This document shows, one piece after another, positions 1-12,000 of a DNA stretch of 64,000 bases. The stretch lies in the NCBI GenBank assembly GCA_014871385.1, contig CM026432.1:4815669-4879668 (forward strand), written 5' to 3'. The notes under the pieces were generated by a model, which saw only the letters and a program-made list of their open reading frames with translations, ran no database searches and was not told where the DNA came from. Every line of letters starts with the position of its first letter. Positions within the stretch are counted from its first letter, which is position 1. Both the position numbers and the translations under genes were made by a program. This stretch comes from Ceratodon purpureus (taxonomy: Eukaryota; Streptophyta; Bryopsida; Pseudoditrichales; Ditrichaceae).

Positions 1-3000
1 TTTCTACAGCCTCTTCATCGACAAATAGAAGGGCCCTGGGATCAAAATTAGTGGGCCGACTAGGAACATATCTAAGTGCACCACATTGAAGCGCTTGTGC
101 TAAGCCCTCTGCATAGTCCGGAAGAATAAAAGGCTGAACCGGGCTGGAATTAAGACGCCACGATGGAGTGAACACGGCTCCATGCCCAGTTGGCGGTGTT
201 GTCACAACTACTCTGCAATAGAAAGCCAGAAGTGGTTAGATCGAATAGGTAAATTTGCGTACAGAAATAATACTAGATGCATTGCACGAAACATACAAAC
301 TCTAGAGTGAGACTTACAATACTTAGTGGGTCTTTGTTTCTTTGCTGGTGCTTCCTCTGCTGCTGCCGGTCTAGGATGTTTAGGGGGGCCCATGGGAGAT
401 TTTGCTGCCATATACGGTTTGAGAAGGGCGTTGAATATGGCTTCGTCATCCTCAAAAGCTATAATATGACGACCAATAGCCTGGCAAGCCTTGACAGAGG
501 CCCCTGCAACTCAAAGCAAGGTGAAGACGTGAGAAACTGAGGAAGGAATCAGAGAAATAATTCTGTAGAGACATGTAAGAACGGTTACCTGTTCCTGCCT
601 TCCAGTCGAGGACTATGTCGCCGGGCTTCGAGAGCTCTCCAATTATGCTCTCCATCATGTCACGACCTTTCTCCCTTGGCCCTCTCCATGGAACATCCCC
701 ATTCATTTGCTGAGAATCAACGTCGATAAAGTTGAAAATCGCATCACTCTCGGTAATGTTGAGGTCGCCATGTATGACATCGGATTTCCTGGTTTGAAAG
801 GAGAACTGAGATGGCGGCTCGCCACCACGAACGAAGACTTGGATCCAGAACCGATTAGTCTGCAATCAACCAAATTATGTCAGAATGAATAAACGGAAGG
901 GATAGTACTAAGTAAAGTGAAGGAAAGGAAAGGATGAAATTACCAGGTTTCCGGGGTTCGTAGGAGAAGTCAGGCCGAGCACATTGAAGCCCCACCAGTC
1001 TTTGTAAAGGACGAACTTAGTGGCGCTAGCTTCTTCGAGAATCTCCGTTGCCAACGCCTGATCATTGTTATAGATGATGCACAGAGCGCCATCATTTTGC
1101 AAGTAAAGACTTGCGAAATAGAAAATGTCGTACACATAATCCTTTTCACGGGAGTTCCAAGGAGGAATCACTGTAGGGGGGTCGGAAACGAGAGGGACAG
1201 GAAGATTCTCAGGGATGTCAACGATGATCAAGTCGACTCCCAGATGATTCTCATCCTGGCACCGCTCAGGTACTTCGTTCTGGCGGCCACGTCCAAACTG
1301 CAGAAACAAGAAAATAGGGTTAGACTATATGAAATTAATTGAAGTGTATGTAATATCGTATTATGTAAGAAGAGAATCATACCTTGCGCACGAACTCCAG
1401 AGTTTTCACCCAATCCGGATGGCCACCCTTGTCTTTGAGCTCCATGTTACGAACCAGTAACGGGGTCACGGATGAGTTGATGATAGAAACACCAGTGGAA
1501 TGGGGAGTTCCTGCGGAGGAGGTGCTTGCCGGGAGAAGTCTGGCCTTCCGTTGCTCCAGAAGACCTCTGGTGATAGCGGATGCACTGACCGATGAAGGCG
1601 CAAGAGTAGGGGACGGATTGGGAACGACAATAACAGGAGATGGAACGGCAGCGCCCTTCTCCGGTGCGGAGGACTCTGCACCAATCTCCTGAGAGCCCTG
1701 GGACTTAGCACCCAGCTTTCGCAGTCGCCGCCCCCGTCCTTTCTTTGGTGGAGGTGCAGATGATTGATCCTGCAGGCCTTCGGCCTCCTCCGAACCGTCT
1801 CCTGAATCCTCGATGGCTGATGATCCTCCGTCAAGCTCAGATTTGAGCTCCGCTTCGGACTCAATAACGAAACCTCGAATGCAATCCAGGTACCAACAAC
1901 CAGCACTTAGGTGGGGCGATTTGTACCTCTTCAACTGCAGAGGAGTATAGATACACTGATCAGAGCCTTTCTCAATCTACGCTGAAAAGTACCGGGGGAA
2001 CTTCTCCAGTGTAATTGCACCTTTCGGAAGCAGCTCTCTCTTGAAGTACCTAATGAAGTTCACTTGCCATTGATCAGAATCATGTGATTGACATCGTTTA
2101 CAAGCGAAAAGAAAATAAGATAGGAAGACGTGGATCATAAGTGTCATACCGGTATGTCACACGCTTGACAACATCTGCAGCTCCAGGAAAAGTGGAAAAA
2201 TCAGACTTCTTATCAAAAGCCTTCTCTACGCGGGTACCAAGAAATGAGGGGAAGGCCTTTTCCCAAAGGAGAATACGCCAACTCTCCACATATGCGTCCG
2301 GCCGCATAACTCCCGGGAAGGACTTCCACTTGATGACAAGGTTCTCCGTCTTGCAGATGTCATCAAACTCCCGGGTAACAGCATCCTCTATCTGCGACAG
2401 AAAGGTAAAGTCGTTGAGATAAATATTGACATGGTGCAAAGAAGAAGTGGTTTTAGTTTTTTTTACGAAGTTTGAAGGAACTGTACCCCAGCCCAGAATG
2501 TTGCCTTGTTCAACCAAGGGTCGAAGTCGGCCTCCTTAAAGTCCTGGGGCAAAAATCTGTAAGATTGTCGTGCACTTGGTGAAGAGTTCCACCACCTCAG
2601 CCAACGCGCTTTAAACTTTGCATCAACAGCTGCAGGAACAATCTTCTGAAGCTTCTCCACTGTCATCTCCGGCTTGGAGAATTCATTGTAATGCCGATTG
2701 ATCTGGGAAGTGAACATTACAGGAACGGGAAGATTAGATTTTAAACTAGTAATTGGAAACTAAAGTAGAAATGTCAAGAAACTCACCTCTGCAAGGAAGT
2801 CGTCACCGTTTTTGGGATTGGCAATGGCGAGGTACTTGGTGAAGTCCTTCTTCTTAATGGTGTCGACCATGCTGGTTGAAGCGGCAGACATGGCATCCCA
2901 AACACCTGACGCAGTTTGCTCTGAAATGGGTGTTTTCTCCTTGTACATCCTGGCAGCTTCGTCAGAAGCAGCATTTATTTCTCTCTGGGAAATAAAATTA

Positions 3001-6000
3001 TCAACTTGTGAGTGTCAGGAGCAATACAATTCATGTCATTTAGACGCGTGAGGGGATGGGGAGTTAGTGCTTACACGATAAAGAAATGCGATGAAGACTT
3101 TTGTTGGCAAAGTAAACCATCCAGGAATTGATGGTTTGTGATTCAAAGATATTTGATACTCATCCGCTATGAGCAGATCCTTGAATTCCTCCAATTTCAT
3201 CACACCGAAAGAGCGAATACGAAAGAGTTTTGCTGGAAGATTACTCTTGACGTGATCATTCTCTGTAGACCTGCTCGAAAAGATGGTAGTTAATTAAAGG
3301 CGAGAAGTGCAAGTTCAAGCAGTTAGCAAGAAGTTTGGACAATAAATAGTGATAAAGTTCTTACCAGTTAATGTCGTGCATGGCATGAAGAAGGTTTCCC
3401 ACATGACCGCGTGGGTCAAGAACAATGCAATCCACGGAGATGTGCCATGCTGGATCTTCGCTGTGATGATTGTTGATATGTCTGTACCATGCGGCAAGGC
3501 GATGGTTGCCTTCCCAGACATAGAACATCTTCCCTGAGAACTCCTTCCAGTCCGGGTCGGCCAAGAGCTCATCTTCGAAAGCATCATTGACTTCTTGCCA
3601 ACAAGGGCTCCAGTCAGCCTTGATCTCCTCAGTGACATCGGCTGTCTTCTCTTCGTGGTTGTACATGGAAATGTACATGACACGGTCTCCATCTCTATAT
3701 CCATTGACAAACTCTCGCTCCAAATGTTGAACTCCCATCTCTCCTACTGGTCGCACTCTTGCCATTGAGAGCATCCTGCAAAGAGGAACTAGGATACGGG
3801 ACTTCGTCTTTGGGAGTATTCGGAGGTCGTTGATGACGCCAATGGAGTCTTGCTTGTACTTTATCCGATGTTCCAATTCACCCTCCACTGCATTCGTCAA
3901 TTCACTAGGACAAGAGGGCGCTGGCAACTGATCCTGTGTTTGAGTTACCTGTCAAAGGTCATACGTATTTAGACTTCATTCAAAGGCAAGGGTCGTGAGC
4001 AAATCAAATAGTATAAAGAATAATAAAAGAATTGCTTCTTAGACTGATACATTTCTTTTGAGAACCAGATGAAGTAGTAATAAGTAGAGAAGAGGCCACT
4101 ATGTGCGTGGTGCACGACTATAATAATCCCTAGCCTGTCTGCAGTTCCAGTGACGGCGCCTCTTCCAGAAGCGCCTCGTCTGCTGGACTGGGCATGGCAA
4201 TATCGCTGGGAGGGCGAAGACAACATGGGCTGGCCTCCTCACTCTAATAGGCGAGGAAGGAGAAGGTGGAGACATAGGCGGAGTACCAAGTCGAGGAGAA
4301 GTGGGCACATAGCCCGAGGATGTAGGCTCGTAGACAGGGGACGTAGGCATGTACTGAGGGGAGTGGACCTCAAGAGGTCCACTACCTAAACCTACAGGGT
4401 TGCCTAAATCACACCTACATAAATGGGGCTGATCAAATGAATCCGAAAGGTCGGAAACATTGATCAGTGAGATCGGGGAATTGATGGACAAGGGTGCATC
4501 TGAGAATACCTAGAGAAGAGGAACAAAGTCAATGTCAGTTTACAATCTAAGTTTTTAGAACACAATAAGAAAGGAATATGGATGTTCAATATACTACGCA
4601 ATGTTAAAAAGAAAAGGCAAAGATGATTAGATTACCTCAGTTTCTGCAGGAGTTGGGCCATCGAAATCACTTGCAGTAAATTGGTCTGTGACCTCCTACA
4701 ACACAAAGAATATGCACAGTATAAGAAATCAATGAAAGATTTCATGCAACAAAAATTGAGAAGTTGAAATCAATACAAACCATTCCCCTAAGCGTATTAA
4801 TTTTCCCCTTAAGACGCTCAATGGAATAATTATTCCCTTAAGGGGCTCAAGAGGGCTCGAATCTTCCACCAACAAGGCCGAGTGCATGGCAGCCCAAACC
4901 ATTATTGCAACCCCCACCACCGAGGCCGCGGCCATGGCTGCCCACATCTCCCCCAACTCATTTAAATTCCCCTCCCCCACATTCACCCCCTCCTTAAGAG
5001 GGGATGTCGGCTCCGAATGCGCCCCTAGCTGCCTTGCATTCCCGGGAACCACTGCTTGAAACGCCGCAAGGGGGCTCGCAACCCCCACCACCGAGGCCGC
5101 GGCCATGGCTGCCCACATCTGCCCCTCTACATGAAAATTCCCCTCCCCCACATTCACCCCCTCCTTAAGAGGGGATGTCGGCTCCGAATGCGCCCCTGGC
5201 TGCCTTGCATTCTCGGGAACCACTGCTTGAAACGCTGCAAGGGGGCTCGCAACCCCCACCACCGAGGCGGCGGCCATGGCTGCCCACATCTGCCCCTCTA
5301 CATCAAAATTCCCCTCCCCCACATTCACCCCCTCCTTAAGAGGGGATGTCGGCTCCGAATGCGCCCCTGGCTGCCTTGCATTCCCGTGAACCACTGCTTG
5401 AAACGCCGCAAGGGAGCTCGCAACCCCCACCACCGAGGCCGCGGCCATGGCTGCCCACATCTGCCCCTGTAATGTAAAATTCCCCTCCCCCACATTCACC
5501 CCCTCTTTAAGAGGGGATGTCGGCTCCGAATGCACCCCTAGCTGCCTTGCATTCCCGGGAACCACTGCTTGAAACGCCGCAAGGGGGCTCGCAACCCCCA
5601 CCACCGAGGCCGCGGCCATGGCTGCCCACATCTGCCCCTCTACATCAAAATTCCCCTCCCCCACATTCACCCCCTCCTTAAGAGGGGATGTCGGCTCCGA
5701 ATGCGCCCCTAGCTGCCTTGCATTCCCGGGAACCACTGCTTGAAACGCCGCAAGGGGGCTTGCAACCCCCACCACCGAGGCCGCGGCCATGGCTGCCCAC
5801 ATCTCCCCGTGTAATGTAAAATTCCCCTCCCCAACAATCACCCCCTCCTTAAGCGGGGATGTCGGCTCCGAATGCGCACTGGCTGCCTTGCATTCCCGGG
5901 AACCACTGCTTGAAACGCCGCAAGGGGGCTCGCCACCCCCACCACCGAGGCCGCGGCCATGGCTGCCCACATCTGCCCCTGTAATGTAAAATTCCCCGCC

Positions 6001-9000
6001 CCCACAATCACCCCTTCCTTAGGAGGGAATGTCGGCTCCGAATGCGCCCCTGGCTGCCTTGCATTCCCGGGAACCACTGCTTGAAACGCCGCAAGGGGGC
6101 TCGCAACCCCCACCACCGAGGCCGCGGCCATGGCTGCCCACATCTGCCCCTCTACATCAAAATTCCCCTCCCCCACATTCACCCCCTCCTTAAGAGGGGA
6201 TGTCGGCTCCGAATGCGCCCCTGGCTGCCTTGCATTCCCGAGAACCACAGCTTGAAACGCCGCAAGGGGGCTCGCCACCCCCACCACCGATGCCGCGGCC
6301 ATGGCTGCCCACATCTCCCCCAACTCATTTAAATTCCCCTCCCCCACATTCACCCCCTCCTTAAGCGGGGATGTCGGCTCCGAATGCGCCCCTAGCTGCC
6401 TTGCATTCCCGGGAACCACTGCTTGAAACGCCGCAAGGGGGCTCGAAACCCCCACCACCGAGGCCGCGGCCATGGCTGCCCACATCTCCCCCAACTCATT
6501 TAAATTCCCCTCCCCCACATTCACCCCCTCCTTAAGAGGGGATGTCGGCTCCGAATGCGCCCCTGGCTGCCTTGCATTCCCGGGAACCACTGCTTGAAAC
6601 GCCGCAAGGGGGCTCGAAACCCCCACCACCGAGGCCGCGGCCATGGCTGCCCACATCTCCCCCAACTCATTTAAATTCCCCTCCCCCACATTCACCCCCT
6701 CCTTAAGAGGGGATGTCGGCTCCGAATGCGCCCCTGACTGCCTTGCATTCCCGTGAACCACTGCTTGAAACGCCGCAAGGGGGCTCGCAACCCCCACCAC
6801 CGAGGCCGCGGCCATGGCTGCCCACATCTGCCCCTGTAATGTAAAATTCCCCTCCCCCACATTCACCCCCTCCTTAAGAGGGGATGTCGGCTCCGAATGC
6901 GCCTCTGGCTGCCTTGCATTCTCGGGAACCACTGCTTGAAACGCTGCAAGGGGGCTCGCAACCCCCACCACCGAGGCCGCGGCCATGGCTGCCCACATCT
7001 GCCCCTCTACATCAAAATTCCCCTCCCCCACATTCACCCCCTCCTTAAGAGGAGATGTTGGCTCCGAATGCGCCCCTGGCTGCCTTGCATTCCCGTGAAC
7101 CACTGCTTGAAACGCCGCAAGGGGGCTCGCAACCCCCACCACCGAGGCCGCGGCCATGGCTGCCCACATCTGCCTCTGTAATGTAAAATTCCCCTCCCCC
7201 ACATTCACCCCCTCCTTAAGAGGGGATGTCGGCTCCGAATGCGCCCCTGGCTGCCTTGCATTCCCGTGAACCACTGCTTGAAACGCCGCAAGGGGGCTCG
7301 CAACCCCCACCACCGAGGCCGCGGCCATGGCTGCCCACATCTGCCCCTGTAATGTAAAATTCCCCTCCCCCACAATCATCCCCTCCTTAAGAGGGGATGT
7401 CGGCTCCGAATGCGCCCCTGGCTGCCTTGCATTCCCGGGAACCACTGCTTGAAACGCCGCAAGGGGGCTTGCAACCCCCACCACCGAGGCCGCGGCCATG
7501 GCTGCCCACATCTGCCCCTCTACATCAAAATTCCCCTCCCCCACATTCACCCCCTCCTTAAGAGGGGATGTCGGCTCCGAATGCGCCCCTGGCTGCCTTG
7601 CATTCCCGGGAACCACTGCTTGAAACGCCGCAAGGGGGCTCGAAACCCCCACCACCGAGGCCGCGGCCATGGCTGCCCACATCTCCCCCAACTCATTTAA
7701 ATTCCCCTCCCCCACATTCACCCCCTTCTTAAGAGGGGATGTCGGCTCCGAATGCGCCCCTAGCTGCCTTGCATTCCCGGGAACCACTGCTTGAAACGCC
7801 GCAAGGGCGCTCGCAACCCCCACCACCGAGGCCGCGGCCATGGCTGCCCACATCTGCCCCTCTACATGAAAATTCCCCTCCCCCACATTCACCCCCTCCT
7901 TAAGAAGAGATGTCGACTCCGAATGCGCCCCTGGCTGCCTTGCATTCCCGTGAACCACTGCTTGAAACGCCGCAAGGGGGCTCGCAACCCCCACCACCGA
8001 GGCCGCGGCCATGGCTGCCCACATCTGCCCCTGTAATGTAAAATTCCCCTCCCCCACATTCACCCCCTCCTTAAGAGGGGATGTCGGCTCCGAATGCGCC
8101 CCTGGCTGCCTTGCATTCCCGTGAACCACTGCTTGAAACGCCGCAAGGGGGCTCGCAACCCCCACCACCGAGGCCGCGGCCATGGCTGCCCACATCTGCC
8201 TCTGTAATGTAAAATTCCCCTCCCCCACATTCACCCCCTCCTTAAGAGGGGATGTCGGCTCCGAATGCGCCCCTGGCTGCCTTGCATTCCCGTGAACCAC
8301 TGCTTGAAACGCCGCAAGGGGGCTCGCAACCCCCACCACCGAGGCCGCGGCCATGGCTGCCCACATCTGCCCCTGTAATGTAAAATTCCCCTCCCCCACA
8401 TTCACCCCCTCCTTAAGAGGGGATGTCGGCTCCGAATGCGCCCCTGGCTGCCTTGCATTCCCGTGAACCACTGCTTGAAACGCCGCAAGGGGGCTCGCAA
8501 CCCCCACCACCGAGGCCGCGGCCATGGCTGCCCACATCTGCCCCTGTAATGTAAAATTCCCCTCCCCCACAATCATCCCCTCCTTAAGAGGGGATGTCGG
8601 CTCCGAATGCGCCCCTGGCTGCCTTGCATTCCCGGGAACCACTGCTTGAAACGCCGCAAGGGGGCTTGCAACCCCCACCACCGAGGCCGCGGCCATGGCT
8701 GCCCACATCTGCCCCTCTACATCAAAATTCCCCTCCCCCACATTCACCCCCTCCTTAAGAGGGGATGTCGGCTCCGAATGCGCCCCTGGCTGCCTTGCAT
8801 TCCCGAGAACCACAGCTTGAAACGCCGCAAGGGGGCTCGCCACCCCCACCACCGATGCCGCGGCCATGGCTGCCCACATCTGCCCCTCTACATCAAAATT
8901 CCCCTCCCCCACATTCACCCCCTCCTTAAGAGGGGATGTCGGCTCCGAATGCGCCCCTGGCTGCCTTGCATTCCCGGGAACCACTGCTTGAAACGCCGCA

Positions 9001-12000
9001 AGGGGGCTCGAAACCCCCACCACCGAGGCCGCGGCCATGGCTGCCCACATCTCCCCCAACTCATTTAAATTCCCCTCCCCCACATTCACCCCCTCCTTAA
9101 GAGGGGATGTCGGCTCCGAATGCGCCCCTGACTGCCTTGCATTCCCGTGAACCACTGCTTGAAACGCTGCAAGGGGGCTCGCAACCCCCACCACCGAGGC
9201 CGCGGCCATGGCTGCCCACATCTGCCCCTGTAATGTAAAATTCCCCTCCCCCACATTCACCCCCTCCTTAAGAGGGGATGTCGACTTCGAATGCGCCCCT
9301 GGCTGCCTTGCATTCCCGGGAACCACTGCTTGAAACGCCGCAAGGGGGCTTGCAACCCCCACCACCGAGGCCGCGGCCATGGCTGCCCACATCTGCCCCT
9401 CTACATCAAAATTCCCCTCCCCCACATTCACCCCCTCCTTAAGAGGGGATGTCGGCTCCGAATGCGCCCCTGGCTGCCTTGCATTCCCGGGAACCACTGC
9501 TTGAAACGCCGCAAGGGGGCTCGAAACCCCCACCACCGAGGCCGCGGCCATGGCTGCCCACATCTCCCCCAACTCATTTAAATTCCCCTCCCCCACATTC
9601 ACCCCCTCCTTAAGAGGGGATGTCGGCTCCGAATGCGCCCCTGACTGCCTTGCATTCCCGTGAACCACTGCTTGAAACGCTGCAAGGGGGCTCGCAACCC
9701 CCACCACCGAGGCCGCGGCCATGGCTGCCCACATCTGCCCCTGTAATGTAAAATTCCCCTCCCCCACATTCACCCCCTCCTTAAGAGGGGATGTCGGCTC
9801 CGAATGCGCCCCTGGCTGCCTTGCATTCCCGTGAACCACTGCTTGAAACGCCGCAAGGGGGCTCGCAACCCCCACCACCGAGGCCGCGGCCATGGCTGCC
9901 CACATCTGCCCCTGTAATGTAAAATTCCCCTCCCCCACATTCACCCCCTCCTTAAGAGGGGATGTCGGCTCCGAATGCGCCCCTGGCTGCCTTGCATTCC
10001 CGTGAACCACTGCTTGAAACGCCGCAAGGGGGCTCGCAACCCCCACCACCGAGGCCGCGGCCATGGCTGCCCACATCTGCCCCTGTAATGTAAAATTCCC
10101 CTCCCCCACAATCATCCCCTCCTTAAGAGGGGATGTCGGCTCCGAATGCGCCCCTGGCTGCCTTGCATTCCCGGGAACCACTGCTTGAAACGCCGCAAGG
10201 GGGCTTGCAACCCCCACCACCGAGGCCGCGGCCATGGCTGCCCACATCTGCCCCTCTACATCAAAATTCCCCTCCCCCACATTCACCCCCTCCTTAAGAG
10301 GGGATGTCGGCTCCGAATGCGCCCCTGGCTGCCTTGCATTCCCGAGAACCACAGCTTGAAACGCCGCAAGGGGGCTCGCCACCCCCACCACCGATGCCGC
10401 GGCCATGGCTGCCCACATCTCCCCCAACTCATTTAAATTCCCCTCCCCCACATTCACCCCCTCCTTAAGAGGGGATGTCGGCTCCGAATGCGCCCCTGAC
10501 TGCCTTGCATTCCCGGGAACCACTGCTTGAAACGCCGCAAGGGGGCTCGCAACCCCCACCACCGAGGCCGCGGCCATGGCTGCCCACATCTGCCCCTCTA
10601 CATCAAAATTCCCCTCCCCCACATTCACCCCCTCCTTAAGAGGGGATGTCGGCTCCGAATGCGCCCCTGGCTGCCTTGCATTCCCGGGAACCACTGCTTG
10701 AAACGCCGCAAGGGGGCTCGAAACCCCCACCACCGAGGCCGCGGCCATGGCTGCCCACATCTCCCCCAACTCATTTAAATTCCCCTCCCCCACATTCACC
10801 CCCTCCTTAAGAGGGGATGTCGGCTCCGAATGCGCCCCTGACTGCCTTGCATTCCCGTGAACCACTGCTTGAAACGCTGCAAGGGGGCTCGCAACCCCCA
10901 CCACCGAGGCCGCGGCCATGGCTGCCCACATCTGCCCCTGTAATGTAAAATTCCCCTCCCCCACATTCACCCCCTCCTTAAGAGGGGATGTCGGCTTCGA
11001 ATGCGCCCCTGGCTGCCTTGCATTCCCGGGAACCACTGCTTGAAACGCCGCAAGGGGGCTTGCAACCCCCACCACCGAGGCCGCGGCCATGGCTGCCCAC
11101 ATCTGCCCCTCTACATCAAAATTCCCCTCCCCCACATTCACCCCCTCCTTAAGAGGGGATGTCGGCTCCGAATGCGCCCCTGGCTGCCTTGCATTCCCGG
11201 GAACCACTGCTTGAAACGCCGCAAGGGGGCTCGAAACCCCCACCACCGAGGCCGCGGCCATGGCTGCCCACATCTCCCCCAACTCATTTAAATTCCCCTC
11301 CCCCACATTCACCCCCTCCTTAAGAGGGGATGTCGGCTCCGAATGCGCCCCTGACTGCCTTGCATTCCCGTGAACCACTGCTTGAAACGCTGCAAGGGGG
11401 CTCGCAACCCCCACCACCGAGGCCGCGGCCATGGCTGCCCACATCTGCCCCTGTAATGTAAAATTCCCCTCCCCCACATTCACCCCCTCCTTAAGAGGGG
11501 ATGTCGGCTTCGAATGCGCCCCTGGCTGCCTTGCATTCCCGGGAACCACTGCTTGAAACGCCGCAAGGGGGCTTGCAACCCCCACCACCGAGGCCGCGGC
11601 CATGGCTGCCCACATCTGCCCCTCTACATCAAAATTCCCCTCCCCCACATTCACCCCCTCCTTAAGAGGGGATGTCGGCTCCGAATGCGCCCCTGACTGC
11701 CTTGCATTCCCGTGAACCACTGCTTGAAACGCCGCAAGGGGGCTCGCAACCCCCACCACCGAGGCCGCGGCCATGGCTGCCCACATCTGCCCCTGTAATG
11801 TAAAATTCCCCTCCCCCACATTCACCCCCTCCTTAAGAGGGGATGTCGGCTCCGAATGCGCCCCTGGCTGCCTTGCATTCTCGGGAACCACTGCTTGAAA
11901 CGCTGCAAGGGGGCTCGCAACCCCCACCACCGAGGCCGCGGCCATGGCTGCCCACATCTGCCCCTCTACATCAAAATTCCCCTCCCCCACATTCACCCCC

